64,000 nucleotides of DNA from Wuchereria bancrofti (taxonomy: Eukaryota; Nematoda; Chromadorea; Rhabditida; Onchocercidae), in assembly GCA_005281725.1 (NCBI GenBank), contig SSBO01000014.1, positions 758,839-822,838 on the forward strand, in the 5' to 3' direction. The notes under the pieces were generated by a model. It was not told the origin of the DNA and made no database searches. It saw nothing but the letters and a program-made list of their open reading frames with translations. Position numbers and translations under genes: made by a program. How positions within the stretch are numbered: the stretch's first letter is position 1; each line of letters starts with the position of its first letter. Of this stretch, positions 1 to 12,710 are shown in pieces.

Positions 1-320
1 AGAAAGAAAAAATAAATAATAGTAAAAATTTTACTGTTCCTAAACAATAGTAAAATAAATCCGTAAAGGTATCAATGAAAATTTGTTGAAAATTTTTTGG
101 ATAAAATAGATGAGAGAATTTCATTTGTTTTAATAATTTTAACTAAAATTTGAAGTCTCAATCTTATAAATAACAAAACAACATTTATATTCATGTTTAT
201 TTCATGCTTACTTTAGCTTTCTCGTCCTTCGTCTGATCAATTTTTGGAAAAGATTAGGTAACTGATAAGTTCCAGAATAAGACGAAAGAGAGAAAAGCAC
301 ATCGAAAAGGTATGTAGCGG

Positions 321-350
321 ACACACATACACACACACACACACACATAT
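321..350. repeat. CA dinucleotide microsatellite
   Basis: Alternating AC/CA units with one interrupting AT, followed directly by a short TA run. Read directly from the sequence. Confidence 0.85.
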
Positions 351-568
351 ATATACTTAAGTATATAAACATACATACACATACATAAGTGTTTGCATAC
401 TTATTTATACGAACAGTTTAGTTAAAATCACAAAGTTCATTATGGTTCAAATGAAAATGTATATATTTTTTTTTCTTTTCTTTTCGCTTCCTTTTTTTTT
501 TTTTATTTTTAATATTTTAAATGCTTTTATAAATCGACCATTTGGTAGCAAAGATATCAACAAATTTT

Positions 569-599
<31 letters not shown>

Positions 600-2669
600 G
601 AAACTGAAGTTAGCATTTCGTATGCTTAAGTTTTTCTTTCTTTTCTTTTTTTTTTCTTTTTTTTTTTTCGCTTCCACTTCCTTCTTCATTTCCTTATGTT
701 TTGTGAAAGAAGTGGGGATATTCTTGATACATTGTATGCATTTAATATAAGCTTTCTTAGCGATCCGAAAAATTCTCGATATCAAACTATTAATGTTAAG
801 AAATAATCCTTTCTTTTCTTTCTTCCTTTCTTCTTTTTTTTTTTTTCTCCCTCTCTCTTTCTTTTCATTTTTCTCTTTCAAAATTAAAAAGAATAAATAG
901 GATTTAATTCAAATTTTTACGTAATAAAAATTATACTTTAATTATTATTGTTATTATCACATAATGTGTGTAATAAAATAGGAGAAATAAATTAATTTCT
1001 TCTGATAAGTTGATATTCGTTTTTTTTTTCTTATTTTGAAAAAAATATTTCAAATTTAATTATAGCAAAAAAAAAAAATAGTAATAGTAATAAAAGATAA
1101 AAACAAAAAATGAAATAAAATATTTGTTATTTTATAGTATAATGGAAATAATTTAGGAATAATGTTTGAAAAATAAAAGAGAGAGAGAGAGAGAGAGAGG
1201 GAGAAAGGGAGAGAATGATATTAAATAAATCCACATGGATGATAAGTTACAACGTAACTCATTTTATACCTCCCTTTCTTCCCTTACTCCTTCTATATCT
1301 TCTTCATCCTCTCTAAAAGCTGATCATCATTGTTATCAGAAGGAGAAGGAGAAGAAAATGAAGAAGAAATGAAGGAAAGGCCAATAAGAAAATCAAATAA
1401 GTCTTACGGGAAGGGTTACAGGGAAGAAATATGAGAGAATAGGAATCAATTTCAATTCTTATTTCATTTTTATGAAAAAGATTGCAAGAATTTCGATTTA
1501 AACAATTATTATTTCTCGATATTTTTACTCAATGTCTTCAGCGTTTCGATTAGTGATATCAAGAATATCGAATAATCAATTATTATTATTATTATCATCA
1601 TATTTTCTGTCACTTCTTTCAACAAGAAACCATTTAAATACGATTATTAAATTTTCTGGATTATAATCTTATTATTATCATCTATTATCTACAACGCTTA
1701 ATTTTATTGCTTCTTATCAATTTTCACTTTCTGTTGGCATCGTAAAAGAAATAAACGAAGCAAAAAAAAAAAAAAAAAAGAAAAAAAAAAAGGAAAAAAA
1801 AGGGAAGAAAAGAAAATGCAACTGCTTGATACTGCTGTTGATCTTCGAGGATCTCAAGTGCTTAATGTGAAACGGTTTGTTTTGTTTCATCATTTCTTTT
1901 TTCTTTTGCCGATATCATTTTAAATCATATTTCCTTTCATTTTTCATTTCATCCTTTTATTCAAAAATATTCATATAATTGATAAATTTTCTCACTATAC
2001 GAGATTTTCTGTTAATTATTTTAGATCACTGTTAAATTATGATATTATTGTTAAGCATGATTAAAATGACTATGATCAATTTACTAATTCAGTTATGTGA
2101 TATATCATAGTTACAAGCTGGATTAAATTAACATCCACTACAAGTTTCCTTATCATTATGCCTAAACGACAGAATGGCAAGTAATGAAGATAACATTTCG
2201 GGCAAAAAAAAAAAAGTATTTTAGCTAGTTAAATAATCCTATTTTGTTTATTTGTTTATTTGTTTTTATTTCTTATCATATTTACGATGTTTCTAATTTT
2301 CTTTCCGTATAATCAATCATTTCTCGATCTCTTCCTCTATCAATTTCTTATTTGTATCAGTTATCATAACTGTTCCAATTTAATCATTGTGTTCTTAAAA
2401 TGTGGAATGGAGTGAAAAGTTAAGATGATTGAAGGGAAGAGTAAATTTTGAAAAATGCAATTTACACTCTTTATGTTGCATCAAGTAGAATTGACTGAAG
2501 TAGCTGAGGGAATTCTTGTGATTCCTGATTACTGAATTTGATTATCAAGAGAGGCCGTTTAAAGAAGGCAAAACAATACGATTATTTGAATTTTGATTGA
2601 AATAATGATAATAATAAAATTTTGATTGACAACTTGCGCAAAACCACCGTTTTTACTATTTATTACTAT

Positions 2670-2752
2670 TTTCATTATTATTATTATTATTTTTATTATT
2701 ATCATTATATTATTATTATTGTTATTATTATCATTATCATTATTAAGAAATA
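2670..2752. repeat. ATT/ATC trinucleotide repeat
   Basis: Imperfect run of ATT with interspersed ATC and GTT units. The open frames through it (poly-Ile or poly-Tyr) are repeat translations, not genes. Confidence 0.8.
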
Positions 2753-4144
2753 TTGCGAGATATTCCATAGAAATCTCAAAGTCATATGTTGGAAATTTTC
2801 AATTCTTTCCTCTTCATTTATTCAATAAAAGCAATCGAGAAATGATGTTTATGAAGGTAAATTTAACAAATATTTTGTGATTTATTAAACGAAAGGAAAA
2901 AATAAGTGGAAAAGATCGGGAAAAATAAAGATATTTCCTTTCATTTTTTTTTTTTTTTTTGCTAAATTGTTTCCTTTGCTGGAATATTTGCTTTACCACA
3001 ACAATCATTCATTCATTCATCATTATCTTTTGAATTTGCACTTCCTTTTTCTGTTTTCTTTAACCTGTTTTTAAATTTCAATTTTTTCTGTTCTTTATAT
3101 TTCATCTTTGCATGCATAATTATATTGTCTACCAAAAAGTTAAACAAAAAGAAGAGAGAGAAAAAAAAAGAAGAATAAGAGAAGGCAGAAATTAAAAATT
3201 TAAACAACTATTGAGAAAAGCGGAAAGAATAATTTATTTTTGGTTACCGCTTTTATAGCAACAAAATTTCCATTGACTAAATTTATAGTATTTTAAAATT
3301 TAAGCTGATTTTTTTTTTTTAACGCTAATCTTTTCTTTTCCTCTTCATTTAACAAAGATGCAAAAGTGAAGAGTGAAATAAAGGTTTAAAAGATTTAGGA
3401 GAGAAATTGGAAAAGAAGGGAGGGAGATAGAAAAAAAAAAAGAAAAAAAGGAAAGGTGTGAGAGATAATGAAAAGGAAAAACAAAAATTTTTAAGATTTG
3501 AACATTTCCATTATACCAGTACTAACTCATTTATTTTGAAATGATAGTTTATCATCAAAGATCGAAGCAGCCTGTTGCTGACTTAAGCGCTCCTCAGTGT
3601 TAGTTAGTATCACATTTCATCGTATTCAAAGTCATTACACAGCAAAACTTATACATTAAAAAAAAAAAAAGTTGCAATTTTTTCATTTTTAAAACGATAA
3701 AATTTTTTGAAATGATTCTTTTTTTTCATAAATACATGGCAACTTTATGTTAGAATAATTGAAGTATTTGCTTTTTGCTTTTATTTACTTTTTTATCCTT
3801 TCATTTTTTTTTTTTTTTTAACTCTCAACATATTTAGATAGTGCAAAAAATTTTCAAATACTAGATATTTGGAGAAAAATTTTACAACTGATTTCTGGAA
3901 AGTTTATTATTTCTTTTTACACATGAACATATACAAATCATTGCAATTGGGATATTTCATCGCTTTTTTTTTTGAAAATACTTTTTTTTTTCTCTTGGAG
4001 AAATTTTTGACACAAAATTTTATCCCTTTTAAACATTTAAAATTAAGATAATGCTAATAACTTAACAAATTTAAACCACTGAAATTGATAAAGTAGTAGC
4101 ATGAATTTGCATTAAGTTGCAAAATTTTCATAACTAATTTTCAA

Positions 4145-4175
4145 ATTTCATCTTTCTCAGGTATCATTCAATTGT
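4145..4175 (+). promoter_or_regulatory. Candidate spliced-leader acceptor and short 5' leader
   Basis: A strong 3' splice acceptor (TTTCTCAG, ending at 4160) lies only 15 nt before the ATG at 4176, with no obvious upstream coding exon. In nematodes this spacing is typical of SL1 trans-splicing. It could instead be the acceptor of a cis-spliced 5' UTR exon further upstream. Confidence 0.45.
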
Positions 4176-7100
4176 ATGGCAACGGCGATGTATGGCACTT
4201 GCAACTCTTCTTGCGTATGTTCGTCTTTTTTTCCCTTATTTTTTAAAATTAACTCTTTAAAATAAAATATTTTTCAATTTTGTAATTGATTATTTTTAAC
4301 AATGTAATGGTTATTAAAGAATAATTAACCTAATAATAGTAATTATCACTATTTATTATAATTATCATTATCATTATTAATCATTACTATTACTAATTAA
4401 ATAATCAATAGCATTGTTGCAGTTTTTATAAGCAAAGTTAAAGTTAAAACTGACTGGGAATAATAGCAATATTATTTATACAGTAGAATAACTTTCTACT
4501 AAATACTTTGGATTTATAACTTTCTAATAAGACCGAATGTTCGCTCATTGCTGTTAATTTTGTTATTATGAGAGAAATGATGAGGCTAATTGTAGCTTTC
4601 GATAGCAATTTCTACTACTTTACATCTTTTAATAAATACTAAAAGAGTCTAATGAATGCAAAAAATATTAGAATACTTAAGATCTTACAGCTTAATTGAG
4701 ATTTTCTTTTTTTTTCTTTTTCTTGATTTTGAAGTCTTATAAAAAAGAAAAAGAAGATAATTTCTACAAAATAATTAGGTTTAAAAAAGAAGAGAAAAAA
4801 AAAAAGAAGAAAGGTATAAGCAAGAATGAACATTATTATAATTATATGTAAAAAAAAAAAAAAAAAATAGCTGAATATATAATTTCAGCTAGCAATAATT
4901 ATATTTGTAATTTCGTTGCTTACACCAAATTGGACCATAATCGATTTTACAAATACAGACTTCGAAGAAATACATGTGCAATTAGGTGTTTGGGGTGAAT
5001 GGCGAACGAAAACAAATGGAACAAAACAAGTTGGTATGTTAGCTATTACAATTTTAATTTTTAACTTTTTTTTTTCCCTTTCAAATAATATATATAATTG
5101 AAATTTTCTTAGGGTACTTTTAGGATGAAAAATTTGGATTTTCCAAAAACGACAACTTCATGTTCAATTTTTCACGAAAAAAAAAAAAGTGATGCTTGGT
5201 TAATTATTGAATTCAAACTTTCAGTGGAATGGATACCGCACTTTCCAAAGCCTCCGGAACATGTTCTTCGACTTGCAGATGCTGATCTTAAGCGTTCGTT
5301 TAGTTTTTTTTTTTTTTTTTTTTTCTGTTTTGACAATTAATTTTATCAAAATAAAGTAATAAATAAAATGTATCGAAAGAAGAATTCAAGGTATCAATTT
5401 AAATTATATCGAATAGGAATAGAAAATACATTTTGTTTAAAGTTTTAAAAATAGCAATTAAAAAATCTTAAATTAAAAAAAAAAAACGGAATTTAAGTCA
5501 ACTAATTAAAATTTAAAAAGAAAAAAAAATCAAAAAACTCTCAGAAAGAAATCTACAAAAAAAAAAAAAACAAAAAAATTTTTTTTCTTTTATCCTTTAA
5601 AGATAACTTTTATAAAGATCATGTGAAACTTATTGTGTTAATCATTATGATATCAATATTGATAATTTTAAAATTTAGTTTAAACGCAAAAATTAAAGCG
5701 ATTAAAGGAAAAAGTAATAGACATTTTTAACAAAAAAGCAAAAAAAAAAAAGGAAAAAAAGGAAGAAAATGATATGGATATTACAAAAGGAAGAAAAATG
5801 AATTGAAATAATTGGTTGAAATAAAATCATTTTGAATTTTTAGACTTCTATTTGGTGCAAATGGTATTTGGTATTATATCATTGTTGCTAATGTTTTCAA
5901 CTAATGCACTTGCAGTGTATACATTTTATCATCATCGTTATATATTTAAACGCTTGGTTGCATGTCTTTATGGTGTTATTGGTAAATTTTTGATTATTTA
6001 ACATTTTTTTTTTTTTTTAACTTTAATCAAAGATTATATTTTTTTTTTCTTTGTAACATTGGAAAAAAAAGAAAGAAAGAAAGAATGAAAGGGACTATCA
6101 TTTATTTAAATTAAGCATATTGTTAATTTCTAGTTGAAATAATTGAGTCAATTAACTTTTAAAACCATGATTAATTCAAATATTACATTTGAATTTATAA
6201 TTATAAATTTCAGCAATGTGTATTTTTGTTACAATAGAAATATTAACAAACAGCATTAGTGAATGGAATCGTTCCGTTGCAGAACAAGCTAAGGTTTAAA
6301 TACTTTTTTTTTTTTTTTTTGATGAAATTATAAATCATGAATGTTCCTACCGTATCTTTAACCGTTATCAAAAATTTTTTCAGGATTTTTATTTTACACG
6401 TAAAAGGTTTTTCTAAATATTTTATTTTTTGCTATTCGCTTCTTCTCTTCTCTGAAATATTTTTTTTTATACAAAGATAATTTGATAAGAACATAGAAAA
6501 TTGATAATAAAAATAATCAGTTATAAATAAGATTATTCCATGCGAATATCAAAAATTAAAATGAAATTTAAGACATTTTATTTTCCAGAAAATCTATATT
6601 CCATAAATTTTTCTTCGATAATTACAAGAGTGAAGTTTATAGAGCAGTATTTTTTTTTTCTTGTGAAGCGATCAAATTTATTTGTTGAATTAAGCAAGTT
6701 TTATTTAAAACTCGAAATTTGCATTCTCATAAATTACAATTATGAAATTAGCAAAATAACATCCAATATTTCAATGTTTATACCATCTTTAATTGAAATT
6801 TTTGAAATTCAAATTAAAAATTATTTTTGCGATGAAAACTGAAAAATGTTAGTTTTTTTTTTTCTTTTTAGTTCAAATTATCCAATGTTAGAAATCTTTT
6901 CAACGAGGATGTATATATTGTAATGCAATATAAGATTTCGCTCATAGTGAAAGATGATTACCTATGACTTTAAAGAATCCACACACACACAAAAAAAAAG
7001 GAAGTAGACAAGAATGAAAGTATTTTCGAACAAAAATGTCATTTGAAAAGTATAGAAACACTATGGAAATAATATTGCAGAATATAGAATGGGATTATTC

Positions 7101-7266
7101 TGTGGGTCAGACGACAGGTTTACCCACATATTTAGCTTGGACATGTGTGCTTATATATCTATTCGCTGCAATTGCATTTGCGCTCGGATCGCATAAGCAT
7201 AAAGGTTCACGAGCAGCAACCGCCGAATTCGAGATTGAAGATCGACCAGTTCACATTGGACGGTGA
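4176..7266 (+). CDS. Clc-like (nematode claudin-family) four-transmembrane protein
   Basis: Six phase-consistent exons: 4176-4214, 4889-5033, 5225-5293, 5844-5981, 6214-6293 and 7081-7266, giving about 218 aa. The protein has four hydrophobic segments: LAIIIFVISLL near residue 14, a second starting FYLVQMVFGIISLLL, a third around LVACLYGVIAMCIFVTIEIL, and a fourth near YLAWTCVLIYLFAAIAFALG, followed by a short basic/acidic cytoplasmic tail ending RPVHIGR. The long loop after helix 1 carries the TPNW and GVWGEW motifs typical of the nematode Clc-like/claudin group. Such proteins act in cell contacts or as channel/receptor auxiliary subunits; the role here is inferred from family only. The loop lacks the paired cysteines of classical claudins. 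The first exon is short and the last acceptor (TTGCAG at 7080) was chosen for phase; an alternative start of the last exon at 7036 is possible. High confidence in family, moderate in the N-terminus. Confidence 0.8.
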
Positions 7267-9354
7267 TTCATTGATCTAAAACATGAAATGCAAATTCATT
7301 TCTTTTATCCATTTCATAACTGTTATTTATAATGTTGCTTTTTTTTTATTTTTATTTTTTCACTTTTCCATTTTCTTTGACACTTTAAATATCAAAATGA
7401 AAAGATACAGTTCATCAGAACATCAAACTGTAAGATGTCCTCACCTCTACGATAATTTTGATGTTTATGCTACAGCGATCAATAGTTAGCTGTTACGTGA
7501 GCAGTCTTTTGGAAACAACTGGATACCTGAATTTCATTAATAAGCAAGATAACAAAATTTCACAACCGCTCAATCTGGTCAAGAACTCCGTCGTTCATTT
7601 TATTTGATAGGCTATCCATTTGGTATTTTTAACTTATTAGGTCTTTCAAGACAAATACAAAATTATTATATTGAAAATGGATGATTTATTTGGTTAACAC
7701 AATACATGTATGATAAACACATTGTCATCCTTCATACTGAACCATAAAAAATTTGAAAATGACATAATCACAAGTATTAAGCATCATTGGGTATTATGAA
7801 AATAGAAAATAGGCAGTGAGCAGTACAAAGAAGTAGCTAATATTTTCATGAATATCATTTTCACTTCTGAATTCAGCTGGAAAAATCGAAATGAGAAACA
7901 TGAAATCTATTACATTTAGAAAGCGAATCTCAGGGAAAGTTCGTGGGACTATGTGACATACTGATCAAATAAACTAACAAAATTTACTGAAAGAATTAAA
8001 TATAGCAAATGTGAAGTTTTTTGATTCTTAAAGGAATTCATGCAGCTCAATTTCGGTATGTTTGCCATTCGAAATTTGAACAAACTTTAATTACCCTTCA
8101 GGAGAATGGAATAAATTCCAATGTGAACGTAATAAATTCCAATATGAACGTAATAGTAATTTACAGATAATATGTATTAAAAAGGATATTAATCGACGGA
8201 TAAAACATATTTCTCGATTAGTGCAGTTTCTCTCGGACAATCTGTTAAGCGTATACTCATCCAACCAAAGACGAAGATAAACAATGGATGGCAATTCATA
8301 CAGTTTTACGTAAAGCTAATAATGGTAAAAATCTTATAAGTCTCCGTTTATAATTCCTAAACCGGAATGAACAATGAAATCAGGAAAGGAAAACAATAGT
8401 TCAGATCAAAGGCGCATGCAGCAAAAAGAAAACACTGAAATGACCAAATTCCAGATTAAATAATCGGAGAGAAAAAAGCTGAAAGACCGTCATGTTAACA
8501 AGGCCAAATAATCGAGCAATAAGGGAAAAACAGATGAATATTATGATGACAAGTTTCTTTAAAGTACTTTACACCGAAGCAGTTCAGCAATCGGATAAAA
8601 CGGATGATAAATTGTTTTGTACTACTCGGCATAAGATCAAAATAATGATAATATTTTGCTCGCAACATTTCGCAACAGTATTATGATACACGATTCTCTA
8701 ATTTGATAAGGAATTGTTCTTTGTACCAAAAAGATGCATGCGAATGAGAAAAATCACTTACAGTATGAAAAGATAAATAAAAGACAATGAAAATAAAGCA
8801 ATTACAAATTATTACTTCACTTTCAGTGTTAGCGAGTTAACAGCAAAAGGAAGTTGTCAATAAGCACAGTACGTAATTGGTTGTGATGTAAATTATATAA
8901 TATGAAAAAATTTAAAAGTGTTGTGCTCGGAACTTACTAGCACAGTTATCCAACATATGTTGAATGCAGAAAAAAAAAACTATAAAGCACAAAAATATTT
9001 GAGCAGATAGAAAGAAATCTGAAGAAGCAACATGAAAACATAATTTTCCTGAAAAAAATGGAACCATTTTACAAAAGAAATCAATTCCAATACATAAAAA
9101 CTACGGTACCTTCATACGCAAATTAATTTTAACATCTTTACGCAAGATTTAGAACATTCGGCCGGCTAATTTGAAATCTAGCATATCTGATAGTAACAAA
9201 CGGTTAATCGACGCAAGATTTACAACAATATTCAAGGAAATAACTTAGAGAAAAACAGTAAGAAAACATGGATTCGACACATTAACATGATATTATGAAG
9301 TGAATCCCAAGTAATGCCGGAATGACAAATCTGAAAGCAATAACCTTTAATGAC
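7267..9354. other. Intergenic stretch with decayed coding-like fragments
   Basis: No intact gene. It is less AT-rich and less homopolymeric than the other spacers, and the plus strand holds several short open stretches with protein-like composition interrupted by stops: about 7562-7690 (includes RRSFYLIGYPFGIFNLLG) and about 8090-8280 with two near-identical short direct repeats (GTGAACGTAATAAATTCCAAT and TATGAACGTAATAGTAAT, near 8120-8160). This looks like an old pseudogene or a degraded mobile element, but no family was recognised. The beginning probably includes the 3' UTR of the Clc-like gene. Confidence 0.4.
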
Positions 9355-12300
9355 CTATGTTTGACCATTAATCACAGCAGTGTTCACATATTGTAATCCC
9401 TCATAGTTCGACTTCCCGCCGGAAGTTACCACATTCACGTATGATGACCCCTCTGTTGTTGCTGGTGCTAACACTTTCAATTGTGAAATGCTATTTGGTA
9501 TCGCATCCTGGAACTACACCCAAAAGTATTAAAATCGTAGAAAATCTGGTGTTAACAAACTCTTTGCCTTATCAAATCTGGACATTTCCCTTCCATTTGT
9601 CCGTGCTGTGCCTGAAATTTGAAGAAAAAACAAACATTTCCAGTTTGCTCAAGTTTTCCCGCATTATGTGTTGACCAGTTATTGTTGCTTGCTATAGGAA
9701 CATCGAAGATCAACTGCTTGTGTGTTACGGATGGACTATTGCCAGCTGAAGACGAATCATAACGAGGAGGTAATGGAGGTGCTCGTCGAGGTGGCACAGC
9801 TTCACTCCTCGGTGGCCATGACTGCCGCTAGAAACAATTTTTTTCAGCAATTATCATACATCTTTAGTCCGAAATAATTCTAAATTCCGAAAAATCTGAT
9901 GTAAATGAAAGCATATGATAAATAGCAAATGTGAATCTATTCATAAAATATGAAATCAAAACAAAATACGAAAATGACTCACTACATTTTTAACAGTGCT
10001 TTTCTCAATAATCGTCTCATAACCAAGTTTTTTATTAGCTTCTATTGGATCAAATGAATCGATAATGATTCTCTCCGTACCTTTAATCTCACAGCGACAG
10101 AATGGACATGTACCGCCACCATCTGATTCCTACAACAATCCAGATGTGGTACATATACCCGGAATAAAAGCGTATGTTAGGGTAACAGATGCAGCAAATA
10201 GGTAGACAACAACAAATATCATTTAATAAAAAAATTAAAAAACCAATCTTTGAGAAGTAAATAAGATTTCATAATAACATAATACTAAGTGGAAACTGCA
10301 ATACTGTTCTGAAACTAAAATACTGTTTTCTCGATGTACCCAACCATTCTCACCATAATTAAAGAGACCATTACAGTTGGACCTCACACTCTTCAAATAG
10401 GAAATAATAACCTGCCAGCTCTGCAAACAAGGTGTACAAAGCAAGTGGCCACATGGTTCCAATTTGACATTTTTATTATTTTCTGCACAAATTTTGCACA
10501 TTTCAAATGTGGTACCCATCTCACAATAAATCTGATATTGCTCTGGAGTCACCTAAAAATCAAAAGCCTTGCCCAGATAATAATTTTAACGCTGATCAGA
10601 ATACACAGAAATATAGCCCAATTAGTAAAAATGAAAAATTTTGAATATGATCCCAAAACGACTTTGATGATACTTGCTTACCTTAACACGACCTTCTGGA
10701 CTTGGCTGCAAGGCATGACTTAAGTCTGGGTTGGTTGGTCTTCCATCCGGAAAACGATAACTAAAAAGGTATGTTATGAAATCAAAGCAGCCCAAACGAC
10801 AAGGGATTTTAAAAAAGCATGAAAGTTCTGCTGAAAATTTTTATGCTAGGCTTGTTATGAATGAAAAGATTAAATATGAAGTTAAAGTAATGGTCTCCTA
10901 CGATATTAATAGAACGAGTTTACGAAAGAACAACTTACAATCCTTCTCGACTTCCATCAACCAAAGCTTGTATGAGTGACTTGTTTTGTGGTATTGTTTG
11001 GTAAATTTTACCATCAGGAGCAACATAACCAACAGCCCACTGTCCAAGACGTGTACAGCTCAGGCGGAACACATAACTAGAAAACAAACAATAAGTACTC
11101 TAATAAGCATAACAGTTTCAGCCAAAAACATCGCTTGATAGAATTTATAATACAAAAAATGAGGGAAAGAACCTTCCGGGCTTGTTACTATATTTTTGAA
11201 GCTTTTGTTTCACTTCATCATATGTCAGAAAAGCAACATATCCGGGATGAGTTACTGCAAGTAGCTGCCAATTGTGCAACAGTGTATTCCACGGTTGGAA
11301 AAGTCTGAAATCCAGTAGATAAAACTCGGTCATTATAGTTAGACTTCACATATGGATCAGTATAAATAGAAACGAAAAGAGACAAACCTTGTAAATACGT
11401 CAAATTCGAAATTCGAAATATGCTCATTAACGGTAAGGTCAATGGTAGTCTTCAAAGCAAGGGTTTCTAAACCGGTATTAAGTCTATGCACTTTGCTTAA
11501 TGCAATTCGAAATTCGAACCATGGTACGGTAGTCCTGAAAAATAGAAGTTTCTGCATTTTCCTTTCAATTTTATATCAGATATAATGCAATTCTTTGTGC
11601 TGAAACAGCAATTTGACAGACTAATAATATCACAAAAAATGGTTACTTGATGCCAAATGATTCCCTCCAAAATGCATCCGCTTCTTTTTTGGTGATACGA
11701 AAGTTTTCACCAATAAAATGTCCATCCGGAAATTCAGCTTTCAGCTCTGCTAGCATATGCGAAAAGATCAGCGAAAGTTTGGTAAGATTACGTCGTGCTC
11801 CTGACCTTTCATCGTAAATCCTTTCACGATCTTCTTTGAATAATTTCATTGTCTATAAGAAAAAATGACATTCCCGATAACGGAAAACGCAAAGCGAATA
11901 ATTACAAGTATTCAAATTAATAAAAGCAAGTAACCCTAAAGTAAGTAGATTTCATTATGGAAAGTATAAAAGGCAGAACATTAATATGAGAACCTGCTTG
12001 CATTTTGATTGTACGTTCTCCATGAACAGTACTAAATATGTATTGTCTTTCAGCGCATTTGGGTTCTTGGATATGATGGTAGATAACTGATGATAAGTGT
12101 CGGGAAGTATATCAAGTATAAAAGGTGGTGAATTTTTAAGATTCAGACGTGGCTGCTGACAGTGTTTGACAACAGTATCCATCAATTTAAACGTTTTTTC
12201 AACCAGCCGACGATCCTGTAATTATAACGGTACTCAGTTATATATAAAACTCAAAAAATCAAAAAATTTTAGAATGTTCCAAAAACATAATTTTTTTCTT

Positions 12301-12710
12301 CGAATCAGAAATTTTTTTTTCTTATCAAGAGAAAAAACTGATGACACTACCAGGAATAAACCAAAATACTCTATTTTTTTTTGCCTCTAGATTATTATCC
12401 TATTAAAAAATGATTATTATGAAGCTATCCTTTTTCTTCAAAAAATTTCACGATAAAAATCACTTCAAGGTCGAGGATGAAAAAAGAAAGATTTTTTACA
12501 ATAAAACAAAATGCATGAAATTGAATGAAGGAACTATGGACGACAAATATCAACAAAGAGATGTGATGATACCTGAATTTGCATCATGTTGGAAGGTCCA
12601 GCCACCGTATCATTTCGTCCATTGTAACTGTGCAAAATAGAAACTGCGCCACCGCTAACAATTTCATGAATTTTATTCAATATGGAGGAAGCAAAACCGC
12701 TCACAGCCAT
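9355..12710 (-). CDS. sli-1: Cbl-family E3 ubiquitin-protein ligase (SLI-1 orthologue)
   Basis: Eleven exons, read right to left: 12573-12710, 11994-12215, 11647-11852, 11388-11534, 11173-11304, 10939-11076, 10682-10760, 10412-10552, 9983-10129, 9561-9827 and 9355-9507. All junctions are phase-consistent and give 589 aa, close to the usual length of nematode SLI-1. Order: a short N-terminus, the Cbl four-helix bundle ([16 protein letters not shown]), the EF-hand part ([19 protein letters not shown]), the variant SH2 ([43 protein letters not shown]), the linker tyrosine region ([13 protein letters not shown]), then a C3HC4 RING (CKICAEN...CGHLLCTPC...[10 protein letters not shown]). The tail has a PPLPPR SH3-type motif and two YVN motifs. 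Cbl proteins ubiquitinate activated receptor tyrosine kinases and damp EGFR/LET-23-Ras signalling at the membrane and endosomes. No C-terminal UBA domain is seen. The start ATG at 12710 is the first in frame after an upstream stop. Confidence 0.93.

Larger units (their letters stand above)
1..4150. other. AT-rich intergenic DNA upstream of the Clc-like gene
   Basis: No coding exon was recognised on either strand. The stretch is dominated by poly-A and poly-T tracts (for example about 573-599 and 1760-1800), a CA dinucleotide run around 321-350, a GA run near 1172-1200, and an ATT/ATC trinucleotide run around 2670-2750. The open frames here translate to homopolymer-like Lys/Phe or Ile/Tyr strings and are low-complexity artefacts. 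It may hold the promoter or upstream non-coding exons of the plus-strand gene that starts at 4176. Confidence 0.6.

Noticed and set aside
442..881. Overlapping 102- and 144-codon frames on opposite strands
   Set aside because: Both translate poly-A/poly-T tracts into Phe or Lys strings; no splice or protein-like signal.
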